Positions 20,044 through 28,691 of a stretch of 64,000 nt of DNA are shown in pieces; positions within the stretch are counted from its first letter, which is position 1; the number at the start of each line of letters is the position of its first letter. A program made the translations under genes and the position numbers. Under the pieces are notes generated by a model. The model was not told where the DNA came from, searched no databases, and saw nothing but the letters and a program-made list of their open reading frames with translations. The DNA is taken from the NCBI GenBank assembly GCA_038207585.1, contig JBBQZP010000008.1, positions 1 through 64,000 on the forward strand, given 5' to 3'. The DNA comes from JBBQZP01 sp038207585. Lineage in GTDB: Bacteria > Pseudomonadota > Alphaproteobacteria > Rhodobacterales > Rhodobacteraceae.

Positions 20044-21420
20044 TCACTCTTTACCCAGCGATTTCAGGATACGGTCCAGCTTGTCGCCCTGAATGCTGCG
20101 GATCGGCGCGCCCTTGACAGAATTGTAATAGGCCGCCGGATCATAGGTTTGCACGCTGAGTTTCAGATGGTCGACCGTCAGAAGCCCCATCGTGGACAGC
20201 AAGGAATAGACGCCCAGATAGCGCGTGGCCTCGGCAGAGGCGCGGCTGACGCGGGCATCCAGAAGCGATTGTTCGGCGTCAAGCACATCAAGCGTCGTGC
20301 GCGCGCCCAGTTTCGCCTCTTCACGAAAACCGTCAAAGGCGATCTGTGCTGCGCGGATCTGCTCATCCGTGGCAAAGATGTTGGCCTGTGCGACCTGAAG
20401 GTTCGACCATGAATTGCCGACATTCTGTTCGATCGACAGTTTGGTCTGCAGAAGGCTTGACCGCTGCGCCTCGCTGCTGGCCAGCGCGCGGCGTTGCAGG
20501 GCGGCGAGCTGGCCTCCGGCATAAAGCGTCTGGTTCAGGCTGAGCGTCACGGAATTGTTCGCCTGCCCGCCTTCAACCAGACCGGTGCTGGCACGCGCGG
20601 TCAACCGGGGCCGCGTGTCGGCACGGGCGCGCAGAACGTTCAGCTCGGCAACGGTAACCTGCCGTTGTGCCTGCAACAGCGACGGATGCGTGCGCACCGC
20701 CACCGACCGCGCCGCATCCAGCGATTTTGCGGTTCCGGGCGAGCGTGGAAGGGCCGCCAAGCGCCCCGGATAGGCCCCCACGGCGGCCTTGTACGCCTCA
20801 CGCGCGATGTTCACGTCGCCCTGCGCGGACGTCAGGTTTGCCCGTGCCGCCGCAAGCCGCGATTGCGCAAGCGCCACATCCGTCCGGGTGATTTCACCCA
20901 CTTCAAACCGGTCGCGTGCGGCCTGCAGTTCCTCGTTAAGAAGCCGGACGTTGGATTGGCGCAGACCGACGATATCATTGGCCAGACGCACGTTCACATA
21001 GGCCTGCACAGCGGTCAGCAGCACGTTCTGTTCGACAGCAACCAGCGCATCACGGGTCGCAAGAACGGTTTCCTTTGCCGCCTCGATCGCCAATTTGTTG
21101 CGGCCGAAATCATATATCGAGATATCTGCCGTGATGGCCGCCTGCGTGGTCAGGCTTTCATTGGTGACGTTCTGGCCCAGAAAGTTGCGGTTATCGGAAT
21201 ACTGATACGATGATTGCAGCGCAAAGCTAATCACCGGGCGGGTCTGCGCCAAGGCAACCGCCGCATCTTCATCCGCGGCGCGCAGCAAAGCGCGGTTCTG
21301 TTCCAGAAGGTTGGAGTTCTTGTAGGCCGCGACCAGCGCATCGGCCAGTGTTTCCGCCCGTAAGGGCGCGGCAGCAATGCCAAGAACCACGACAATCATA
21401 GCTTTTTGCAGAATACGCAT
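20044..21420 (-). CDS. tolC: TolC-family outer membrane channel
   Basis: 458 residues with a signal peptide (cleavage likely after PLRA) and two repeats of the outer-membrane-efflux fold: long coiled helices and the strand motifs DISIYDFGRNKLAI and NQTLYAGGQLAAL. TolC channels join type I secretion systems and RND or MFS pumps across the periplasm. The start at 21418-21420 puts the signal peptide at the N-terminus; the longer frame adds a polar extension. It lies between a pcm-like gene and the PopZ-like gene, all on the same strand. Confidence 0.93.
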   Translation of the reverse strand: MRILQKAMIVVVLGIAAAPLRAETLADALVAAYKNSNLLEQNRALLRAADEDAAVALAQTRPVISFALQSSYQYSDNRNFLGQNVTNESLTTQAAITADISIYDFGRNKLAIEAAKETVLATRDALVAVEQNVLLTAVQAYVNVRLANDIVGLRQSNVRLLNEELQAARDRFEVGEITRTDVALAQSRLAAARANLTSAQGDVNIAREAYKAAVGAYPGRLAALPRSPGTAKSLDAARSVAVRTHPSLLQAQRQVTVAELNVLRARADTRPRLTARASTGLVEGGQANNSVTLSLNQTLYAGGQLAALQRRALASSEAQRSSLLQTKLSIEQNVGNSWSNLQVAQANIFATDEQIRAAQIAFDGFREEAKLGARTTLDVLDAEQSLLDARVSRASAEATRYLGVYSLLSTMGLLTVDHLKLSVQTYDPAAYYNSVKGAPIRSIQGDKLDRILKSLGKE

Positions 21421-21468
21421 CACGAATTTACCTGCTGTTTCATTATGTTGCAATGCAATGTGGCGATG

Positions 21469-22122
21469 TCAAAGCGCAAATGCCCGCGCCGCCGAAAACC
21501 CCGAAAGCACCGGCGCTGTTGCGTTGAAAGCAAATCGCCATGTTATCTGATCTCCGGCCTTGTAACCGATGCGCACCACGCCCAGCGCCCCTTCCATGAA
21601 CAGGCACGCAATCCGCCCGCCGTCTTTCAATTGGGACGTAAGCGCCGCAGGAACGGTTTCAACGGCACCCTGCACGGTGATTGCATCATAGGGGCCATGC
21701 TTGGCACAGCCATCGGCCAGCGCACCCTGCACGACGGCGGCATTGTCGATGCCCGCGGCAGACAGATTGCGCTGCGCTTCTACGGCCATTGCCTCGTCCT
21801 CCTCAACCGCGATGACGGCTTCGGCAAGGCGGGCGATGACGGCTGTCGAATAGCCCAGCCCGCATCCCAGATCGAGCACCATCTCATCCGGCTGAATGTC
21901 CAGCCCGTCCAGCATCTTGGCCAGCGTGCGCGGATCAAGCATCACCCTGTTGCGGCCAATTGCCAGATTTTCGCCGATATAGGCTGCCTCGCGCCGCGCA
22001 CTGGGCACGAACGCCTCGCGCTGGATGCTTAGCATCGCGTCAATTATGGGAAACTTGGTCACGTCCGAAGGGCGTACCTGAGTGTCGACCATCATCACAC
22101 GGCGGGCTGCAAAGTCGATCAT
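21469..22122 (-). CDS. protein-L-isoaspartate O-methyltransferase-like protein
   Basis: 217 residues with a class I SAM-binding fold; motif I is VLDLGCGLGYSTAVIA. N-terminal MVDTQVRPSDVTKFPIIDAM and REAFVP resemble the PIMT family, which repairs isoaspartyl residues. Alphaproteobacteria often carry this divergent version directly upstream of tolC, and whether it still repairs isoaspartate is unclear. The tolC start follows 48 bases after its stop, so they are likely cotranscribed. Confidence 0.85.
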   Translation of the reverse strand: MIDFAARRVMMVDTQVRPSDVTKFPIIDAMLSIQREAFVPSARREAAYIGENLAIGRNRVMLDPRTLAKMLDGLDIQPDEMVLDLGCGLGYSTAVIARLAEAVIAVEEDEAMAVEAQRNLSAAGIDNAAVVQGALADGCAKHGPYDAITVQGAVETVPAALTSQLKDGGRIACLFMEGALGVVRIGYKAGDQITWRFAFNATAPVLSGFSAARAFAL

Positions 22123-22255
22123 GCTAAACTCATCGGTCCAGTTTCAACAACAGAGTTTTCGCACAGAACGCGGCAGGGGGCAACGCCGCACGGCAGGATT
22201 GCCGATGTTTTCTGCCCTGAACGGGTGGCATCCGGCCACGGTGCACGCAAAATGG

Positions 22256-22969
22256 TCAACCTCCGGTCTTGCGGAAATCAAACGGCACGTCGACTGCGCA
22301 ATTGGCCATGCCCAGCTGTTTCAAGGCAGCGGCATTGCCGCCTTTCGCCTTGATACGCAGCGCAAGTGTGCCGTCCATCCGGATTGGTGACACCAGCGTC
22401 GCCGTGTAATCCACCGCGATGTCGACGACCGCAGACGCCCCTGCCCCGCCGTTTGTGACGGCAGCCCCGGTAAAGTAATCGGAGCGCACCTGCGTCCAGC
22501 GGATCACGCGGTCGGCGGCACCAAAGCGCAACTTGTCCGGATCAAACCGGTCGCCCCATGCCATCTGTCGGGGAAAGGCCATTGCGGCCAGTTCCGGGTC
22601 CAGCATCGCCTCCAGCCCCGGCGGACATTGGGCGATGGTGGCCTTGCCGACCGTACCCAGCCACGCACCATCTTCGGGAATGAGTTCGGCAAAGAGTTCC
22701 AGATCGCATTTTCCGTCGCCATCAAAAGCGATGTCGATATCTTCGCGCGACTGGTACGACCAGAAGTAGAAGCCATCGTTGTTGACCAGAACCATGTCTT
22801 CCCAGCCTGCGGGCAATTCAAGGCCCAGCGCAATCGCAGCCTCGTCTCCCGTAGCCTCGGACAGCGAACAGCGGCACCCGACCGATCCGCAATCGGCCAG
22901 CGTGACCTTGGTTTGCGCAAGGGCGGGGCTTGCCAGCATCAGCCCCAGAAGGATGAATATCGCGCGCAT
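22256..22969 (-). CDS. secreted protein of unknown function, partner of the VWA protein
   Basis: 237 residues with a clear signal peptide (cleavage after SPALA). The mature N-terminus is Cys-rich (DCGSVGCRCSLSE), with two more Cys near CDLELF and CPPGLEAM and one near NCAVDV, so disulfides in the periplasm are likely. No family is recognised. It starts two bases after the stop of the VWA gene, so the two are translated together. It probably works with that protein at the cell surface or in the periplasm. Confidence 0.65.
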   Translation of the reverse strand: MRAIFILLGLMLASPALAQTKVTLADCGSVGCRCSLSEATGDEAAIALGLELPAGWEDMVLVNNDGFYFWSYQSREDIDIAFDGDGKCDLELFAELIPEDGAWLGTVGKATIAQCPPGLEAMLDPELAAMAFPRQMAWGDRFDPDKLRFGAADRVIRWTQVRSDYFTGAAVTNGGAGASAVVDIAVDYTATLVSPIRMDGTLALRIKAKGGNAAALKQLGMANCAVDVPFDFRKTGG

Positions 22970-22971
22970 GA

Positions 22972-25236
22972 TCAGTTCCTGTTCCAGTTCGGGGCCAGTT
23001 GGTCGAAAAGGTCGGCGGCGGGGTTGGTGACCGGAATGCCGTCGGCCTGCAAGGTTGCGGGGGTAGCGCGGGCCGCGCCCAGATAGATGCTGGCACCGAC
23101 CACGCGCGCGGCCTTCTCCTCGTGGGCATCAAGGCCCGCAAACGTACAATACGGCCCGGCCACGGTATCGACGCAGGTGCCGTTGCTGCCCAGCCATTGC
23201 GACGGGTTCAGAATGGCGATCATCTGCTCGGCGCCGCCTGCCTTAGCAAAAAGGCTGAATGTGGGTGTTGCGGATCGCACGCCCGCCGCCGTTTCAAGGA
23301 ATAATGGCTGATCGGTGCGGTAGCCGTCCTGCAGCAGCAAGCTTAGCCCGCTCGCCTTGTCGCCGACACTGCACAGCGGTTTGCCTTTGCAGGGGTAGCC
23401 GTTGTTGTTGGTGAATTTCGGATAGGCCATGAAATGCGGCATCACTAGGGTTGGGTCCATAGCCCGCGAAACCTCGATATCACCCGCATAGACAAATCCG
23501 GTGGCACCTTCGCCCTGACCGATGATCCGCCAGATGCCGGGATCAAGCCGGGTGTTCCACGCGCCCTCCTGCGGCGAAGTATCGGCCAAAGTCTCGCTGT
23601 CCTGCCCCGACAGCGGGATAGCGCGCCAGTTCACAGCAAAACCGAATACGCCTCTGATCGCAATCGCAACCGGATCGCCCACAGCACCAGCGGGCGCGTC
23701 CTCGCCCATCGCTTCGGCCTCAGGCACGAATTCCGGGGCAACCTCCGGCACACCGCTTTCGCTGACAGAGCCGATCACAAAGCGGTTTGCCTGATCGGGC
23801 TCCACCTGCACCCGCGCGCCAAGCTCCACGCCCGGCCCGGTTGCCGTCACATCCCAGTCGCCCGGTTCCAGCGTGCCCTGCCAGCCACCCGCCCGCGCCT
23901 CGGGCATCGCCATCGCCTCGACGGCCAGCCCGGATCCCTCAACCGGCACGGCGGACCAGTCCAGCGGCACGCCCTCCAGTCCGGGGGGCACATCGAATGT
24001 TACCGGCACCACGGAAGGGTCCGCCGGAATATCGCCCTGATCCTGTGGGGCCTCACCGGCAGGTACGATCTTCAACGCACGCCGCCCGATGATTTCGGCA
24101 TCGCCGAATTTATAGAGGATCTCATAGTCGCCCGGTTCTTCGGGCGCGATCAATACGAGCGGGTTCGTGCCCGACACATAACCGTAGGTTTCATAGGAAT
24201 CCGTGCCCGCTTTGGCAATCTGGATATTGTCCTGCGGCCCGTCTGGCCCTTGCCATGTGATCGAAACATCGGCCCCCGCCGCCACGACATCGGGCGCATC
24301 CAGCGTTACCAAAGCCTCGACAATCTCGATACGGCGACTGGCGAGCGTGGTCTTGTCGTTCAGCTTGTAGCGCAGTTCATAAGTGCCGGATTCGGCAGGC
24401 ACCCGCAGCGTGACCGGGTTGCCGCTTTGAACATAAACAAAGAACCGGCCCGCGCCCTGCCCGGGCGTCGCTATTTCGATGGTATCAAGCGCGTCATCCG
24501 GCCCGGTCCAGCCCACCTGTATCTCGCTGCCCTTGGCGGCCTGGTCGGGCGCATCCAGCGTCGCCTTGGGCAAGGCTGCGGGTTTGGGCTTTGGTTCGGG
24601 CGCAGGCTCGGGTGCCACCGCTGCAATCGTTTCGCGCAGCGCCGCCGACAGGCTGCCTGCATCGGACGCCTGAATATAGCGCCCCCCGGTTTCGGTGGCG
24701 AGGCAGGCCACCTGCGCGCCTTCTTTCTGCGTCAGCCCGAAACCGATCACATGGGCGGTGAAGTTCAGCCCCGATGCTTCCAACTCCCGCGCCACAGCGC
24801 AAGGGTCGGCATTGCATGTCTCCAGCCCGTCCGTCACCAGAACAACCGTCGCCGCATCCTCGGAATAGCGCAGCGCTTGCGCCGCCTGTTTCACGGCTTG
24901 CGACAAGGGCGTCTTGCCCAGAAACTTCATGCTGTTCACGGACCCAAGGATCGCCGCCGCCGTGCCCTTGGCAGGCGGCACCACCAGCTCGATATCACTG
25001 CAATCGCCCTTGCGCCGGTGGCCGTAAGCCATCAGCCCCAGTTCCTGATCGGCCGGGATCGTGCCCAAAACCTCGGCCACGGTGTCGCGCGCAATCTCCA
25101 GCTTCGCACGCCCGTCGATCTGGCCCCACATCGACCCCGACCCGTCCATCACCACAATGGTGCGGGGGCTGTCGGCCATACCTTCCTGCGCAAATGTCAA
25201 AATCACAGCCATTGCGGCAAGGGTCGGTCTGAACAT
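22972..25236 (-). CDS. exported VWA-domain protein with repeated beta domains
   Basis: 754 residues. After a signal peptide (about 1-21) comes a von Willebrand A domain with an intact MIDAS motif (VVMDGSGSMWGQ near residue 30, later LVTDGLETCNADPC). Two tandem copies of an Ig-like repeat follow (about 220-395; each begins LDAPD, has W-x-GPD and ends with the YEL/IxYKF strand). Then come two copies of another repeat (WSAVPVEG... and WRAIPLSG...) and a C-terminal domain with four Cys. VWA domains bind proteins through a metal ion. The middle of a three-gene cluster with a membrane and a secreted protein; function unknown. Confidence 0.8.
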   Translation of the reverse strand: MFRPTLAAMAVILTFAQEGMADSPRTIVVMDGSGSMWGQIDGRAKLEIARDTVAEVLGTIPADQELGLMAYGHRRKGDCSDIELVVPPAKGTAAAILGSVNSMKFLGKTPLSQAVKQAAQALRYSEDAATVVLVTDGLETCNADPCAVARELEASGLNFTAHVIGFGLTQKEGAQVACLATETGGRYIQASDAGSLSAALRETIAAVAPEPAPEPKPKPAALPKATLDAPDQAAKGSEIQVGWTGPDDALDTIEIATPGQGAGRFFVYVQSGNPVTLRVPAESGTYELRYKLNDKTTLASRRIEIVEALVTLDAPDVVAAGADVSITWQGPDGPQDNIQIAKAGTDSYETYGYVSGTNPLVLIAPEEPGDYEILYKFGDAEIIGRRALKIVPAGEAPQDQGDIPADPSVVPVTFDVPPGLEGVPLDWSAVPVEGSGLAVEAMAMPEARAGGWQGTLEPGDWDVTATGPGVELGARVQVEPDQANRFVIGSVSESGVPEVAPEFVPEAEAMGEDAPAGAVGDPVAIAIRGVFGFAVNWRAIPLSGQDSETLADTSPQEGAWNTRLDPGIWRIIGQGEGATGFVYAGDIEVSRAMDPTLVMPHFMAYPKFTNNNGYPCKGKPLCSVGDKASGLSLLLQDGYRTDQPLFLETAAGVRSATPTFSLFAKAGGAEQMIAILNPSQWLGSNGTCVDTVAGPYCTFAGLDAHEEKAARVVGASIYLGAARATPATLQADGIPVTNPAADLFDQLAPNWNRN

Positions 25237-25271
25237 CGGATGGTTGCTCCGTTTAGGTTAAATCTGTCGGT

Positions 25272-26258
25272 TCACGTCTGGTCGGATGTGGCGCGGCCAA
25301 AGCCTGTGCGCGCGCCCACCCAATGCATCGCACGCTCACCCAGTTTCTTGAACTTGGCGGATGCGCTTTCCAGCTTTGCCTCCCATTCGGGATTCGGAAC
25401 CTGACCTTCGGTGACCTTGAAGAACACCTGCAACAGACACGCGATGGCAAAGGGTTCGATCAGCGCCGCCTTCACCGCCCAGGCAAAGACCAGCGCAAAC
25501 ACCAATCCGCCCGCCGACCCACTGCCCGGTATCAGGTAAACCACCAGCGCCGCAGGGGCGAGCATCACCAGAAACACCACGAACGACAGGCCGTAAACAA
25601 TTGCCGTCAGCCAGGCCGCGTTGATCAGCATGGGACGCGCATTCTGGGCATAAAGCACCAGCCCTTCGCGCGCTGATACCCACGGGTTTTCCGCCTTGGT
25701 GCGGATCGCATGGGCAAGAATGATCTCGTCCACCAGCCCCACGGCCAACCGCAGATAAGCACGCACAATGGCCATGATCTTGTCGAGCCCCGGAATCGGC
25801 AGGATGCCAAGCACGCCCTGCACGATCCCGGTGATCGAATTCACGACCCCCTTGATCAGCTTGTCCAAGGCAAAAAGCGCCGACGCTTGCCCGAAGCGCT
25901 GGGTCACGATCTCGCGCGCGTAATCAATCTGGCCGCGCCCGCCGGGGATCTGCTTGCCCTGCATCAGTTCGACCATCACCGCGATATGGCCTGCCTTGAC
26001 GATGTAAAGAATGTAGTCGCGCAGAAAGAAGATCACGCCCGCCGTCAGACCAAAGCCCGCTACCCCACCGTAAAAGGTGCTGGAGGCACGGAATTCCTCA
26101 TCCCCGAAACCACCGATGCCGTAGCCGACGCCCGCCCCCGTGCCTGTAATCAGTATCAGCGCAGTGGTGATGCCGAAATAGACGATGATCCTGAACATGA
26201 TGAACGGCATGGTGCGCGCCATCAGGCCAAGCGCCTTGCCGATGCTGAAATCCCACAT
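25272..26258 (-). CDS. multi-pass membrane protein of unknown function
   Basis: 328 residues with about six hydrophobic segments and many Gly in the first third (GTGAGVGYGIGGFG). The start at 26256-26258 has AAGGA seven bases upstream; the first residues are MWDFSIGKALGLMARTMPF. It ends 35 bases before the VWA gene, which suggests an operon membrane protein - VWA - secreted protein. I recognise no family. The stretch QIDYAREIVTQRFGQASALF between helices may be a cytoplasmic loop. It could anchor or energise the exported partners, which is inference only. Confidence 0.6.
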   Translation of the reverse strand: MWDFSIGKALGLMARTMPFIMFRIIVYFGITTALILITGTGAGVGYGIGGFGDEEFRASSTFYGGVAGFGLTAGVIFFLRDYILYIVKAGHIAVMVELMQGKQIPGGRGQIDYAREIVTQRFGQASALFALDKLIKGVVNSITGIVQGVLGILPIPGLDKIMAIVRAYLRLAVGLVDEIILAHAIRTKAENPWVSAREGLVLYAQNARPMLINAAWLTAIVYGLSFVVFLVMLAPAALVVYLIPGSGSAGGLVFALVFAWAVKAALIEPFAIACLLQVFFKVTEGQVPNPEWEAKLESASAKFKKLGERAMHWVGARTGFGRATSDQT

Positions 26259-26357
26259 GAAGTAATCCTTGGTTGCGAAATGACAATTCGCTGCCAAGCA
26301 GCGTGGCAAAATCTGCCCCGCAATCACAGGATTCGGCAAGGAAAACTTTGCGCTGCG

Positions 26358-28283
26358 TCAGGCTTTGGATGCGGAGGCATGTCGCGGCATCGCGCGGCCC
26401 GTCCGCGTGGCAAGGGCTGCCCGCGCGGTCATCGCGATATCTTCGGCGGTCAAACCCGCCTCGACATACATCGCCGCAGGGCTTGCCTGATCAATAAAGC
26501 GGTCCGGCAAGGTCATGGTTCGGATTGCGACCCCGTTCAGCCCGCCAGAGTTCGCCAGATACTGCAGAACCTGCGCGCCAAAGCCGCCTGCAGCACCCTG
26601 TTCCACCGTGATCAGCGCCGCGTGGTGGCGGGCAAGCTGGTCGATAAGGGCCGTATCCAGTGGCTTGGCAAAGCGCGCATCCACCAGCGTGACCGATATG
26701 CCCGCCATTTCCAGCACTTCGGTTGCGGCACGGGCCTCGGCCAGATGGGCGCCGAAGCTCAGGATCGCGACATCGCTGCCTTCGCGGATCACCCGGCCCT
26801 TGCCGATCTGCAAGGGAATACCGCGCGCAGGCATCTCGATCCCCACGCCTTCGCCACGCGGATAACGAAAGGCGATCGGGCCTTCGTCATGCACCGCCGC
26901 CGTGGCAACCATGTGGACCAGTTCAGCCTCATCCGCCGCTGCCATCACCACAAAGCCGGGCAAGGCCGACAGGAACCCCACATCGAACGCGCCCGCATGC
27001 GTGGCCCCGTCCTGCCCAACAAGCCCCGCGCGGTCGATGGCAAAGCGCACGGGCAGGCCCTGCAAGGCCACGTCATGTACGATCTGGTCGTAGCCCCTTT
27101 GCAGGAAGGTCGAGTAGATCGCGCAGAACGGGCGCAGGCCGCTGGCGGCCATCCCGGCCGCGAAGGTAACGCCGTGCTGTTCGGCGATGCCGACATCGAA
27201 CACCCGCCCCGGAAACCGCTTTGCCATGATGTCAACGCCAGTGCCCTGCGGCATCGCGGCGGTGATCGCCACGATCTTGGGGTCGCGCGCCGCTTCGTCC
27301 GCCAGCGCTGCGCCAAAGACGCCGGTATAGCTGGGCGCATTGGATTTCGCCTTGGCCTGCGTGCCCGAAATCACATCGAACTTGCCGACCCCGTGGTATT
27401 TGTCGGCACTCGCCTCGGCGGGCGCATAGCCCTTGCCCTTGACCGTCTTGCAATGGATCAGCACCGGCCCGGTTGCCCGCGCCCGTGCGGCCCGCAGGGT
27501 GGCCAGCAGATCGCCCATGTCATGCCCGTTGATCGGGCCGATGTAGGTAAAGCCCAACTCCTCGAACAGGGTGCCACCACCCGGCATACCCGTTACCAAC
27601 TGCCGCGCCTTGCGGGCAGAATCGCGCAACGGACCCGGCAAGGCGGCTTCAAACGCGCCCGCCGCATCGCGGAGTGCTGCAAGTGGCCCCGCGGTTTGAA
27701 GGCGGGTCAGATACTGGCTCATCGCGCCGACCGGGGGGGCGATGCTCATGTCATTGTCGTTCAGGATCACGAACAGCCGCTTTCCCAGATGCCCTGCGTG
27801 GTTCATCGCCTCATAGGCCATGCCCGCTGTGATCGCGCCGTCGCCGATTACAGCCACGGCATCACCCGTAGGCTGGCCCAGATCGCGGCCCACGGAAAAG
27901 CCCAAAGCCGCAGAAATCGAGGTGGACGAATGTGCCGCACCAAACGGATCAAACCCGCTTTCGCTGCGCTTCGTAAAGCCCGACAGCCCACCGCCCTGCC
28001 GCAAGGACCGCATCCGTTCGCGGCGCCCGGTCAGAATCTTGTGCGGATAGCATTGGTGGCCCACATCCCAGATCAGCTTGTCGCGCGGCGTATCAAAGAC
28101 GGCGTGAATGGCGACCGCCAGTTCCACCACCCCAAGAGACGATCCCAGATGCCCGCCGGTTTCCGACACCACCGAAATCACCTCGGTGCGCACCTCGGTC
28201 GCCAGCCGTGTCAGGTCTGCATCCGACAGCGATTTCAGATCGGCGGGTCCCGCCACGCGGTCAAGTAGGGGTGTCTGGGACAT
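26358..28283 (-). CDS. dxs: 1-deoxy-D-xylulose-5-phosphate synthase
   Basis: 641 residues, the usual length. This TPP enzyme makes DXP from pyruvate and glyceraldehyde 3-phosphate, the first step of the MEP route to IPP and so to carotenoids and the phytyl tail. The TPP motif is GDGAITAGMAYEAMNHAGH with LNDND; HxGSS-like GGHLGSSLGVVEL is near the N-terminus. The start at 28281-28283 has GGAGG five bases upstream. A dxs copy right behind the puf operon is typical of Rhodobacter PGCs and ties isoprenoid supply to photosystem synthesis, though a terminator lies between. Confidence 0.97.
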   Translation of the reverse strand: MSQTPLLDRVAGPADLKSLSDADLTRLATEVRTEVISVVSETGGHLGSSLGVVELAVAIHAVFDTPRDKLIWDVGHQCYPHKILTGRRERMRSLRQGGGLSGFTKRSESGFDPFGAAHSSTSISAALGFSVGRDLGQPTGDAVAVIGDGAITAGMAYEAMNHAGHLGKRLFVILNDNDMSIAPPVGAMSQYLTRLQTAGPLAALRDAAGAFEAALPGPLRDSARKARQLVTGMPGGGTLFEELGFTYIGPINGHDMGDLLATLRAARARATGPVLIHCKTVKGKGYAPAEASADKYHGVGKFDVISGTQAKAKSNAPSYTGVFGAALADEAARDPKIVAITAAMPQGTGVDIMAKRFPGRVFDVGIAEQHGVTFAAGMAASGLRPFCAIYSTFLQRGYDQIVHDVALQGLPVRFAIDRAGLVGQDGATHAGAFDVGFLSALPGFVVMAAADEAELVHMVATAAVHDEGPIAFRYPRGEGVGIEMPARGIPLQIGKGRVIREGSDVAILSFGAHLAEARAATEVLEMAGISVTLVDARFAKPLDTALIDQLARHHAALITVEQGAAGGFGAQVLQYLANSGGLNGVAIRTMTLPDRFIDQASPAAMYVEAGLTAEDIAMTARAALATRTGRAMPRHASASKA

Positions 28284-28299
28284 ATCAGCCTCCGCAATG

Positions 28300-28335
28300 A
28301 AAAAAGGTGCCGTATCGGGCAAACCGCACGGCACC
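28300..28335 (-). terminator. Rho-independent terminator of the puf operon
   Basis: On the minus strand GGTGCCGT (28328-28335) pairs with ACGGCACC (28306-28313) and is followed by six T residues (28300-28305). It ends only 17 bases before the dxs start codon and just before its ribosome binding site, so dxs needs read-through or a promoter in the same stretch. Confidence 0.9.
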
Positions 28336-28340
28336 AGGTT

Positions 28341-28389
28341 CCTGTCGCCAACAGGAAGGGAACCGGGCCGTGGAGTGCCCAGCGCCCGG
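28341..28389 (-). other. two additional hairpins between pufX and dxs
   Basis: CCTGT-(5)-ACAGG at 28341-28355 and CCGGGC-(15)-GCCCGG at 28363-28389. With the terminator they give three stem-loops after pufX. In Rhodobacter such structures protect the pufLMX segment from 3' decay; the same role is inferred here. Confidence 0.5.
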
Positions 28390-28452
28390 ACCGGCATATT
28401 GGTCCGAACGTCGTTGGCCGGGGGCGACATGTGCCCGCCCCCGGCAAAAGTG

Positions 28453-28680
28453 TTAGGTCAAGCGGATCAGCGGTTGTTCCAGCTGGACGTTCATCGGATC
28501 GGGTGCCTGCTTGCTTTCCTCGGGCAGAAGAAAGCTGGCAAGGTAGATTGCGTAGATTGAAAACCCGATCACCAGGATCACCACCGCCGATTTGCCTGCC
28601 CCGCGCATCATCTCTGACAGGATCCAGTTCCTGATCTCGGACGAGCGGGTTCTGCCCTGAAAGTATTCCGGTTCTGACAT
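28453..28680 (-). CDS. pufX: PufX, LH1-RC accessory protein
   Basis: 75 residues with one membrane helix (about 31-52). It opens the LH1 ring around the reaction centre so quinone can leave. Family marks are LSEMMRGAGKSA before the helix and LLPEES-x-QAPDP after it, the pattern shared by R. sphaeroides and R. capsulatus PufX. Two adjacent ATGs are possible; the second has the better distance from AAAGGA. It follows pufM closely and is limited to Rhodobacter-like genera, so it is the best taxonomic marker in the window. Confidence 0.92.
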   Translation of the reverse strand: MSEPEYFQGRTRSSEIRNWILSEMMRGAGKSAVVILVIGFSIYAIYLASFLLPEESKQAPDPMNVQLEQPLIRLT

Positions 28681-28691
28681 CATCTATCCTT

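Noticed and set aside
25710..28268. 852-codon open frame on the plus strand opposite dxs
   Set aside because: Antisense shadow of a GC-rich gene; the product has no domain-like pattern and the minus-strand Dxs is complete.
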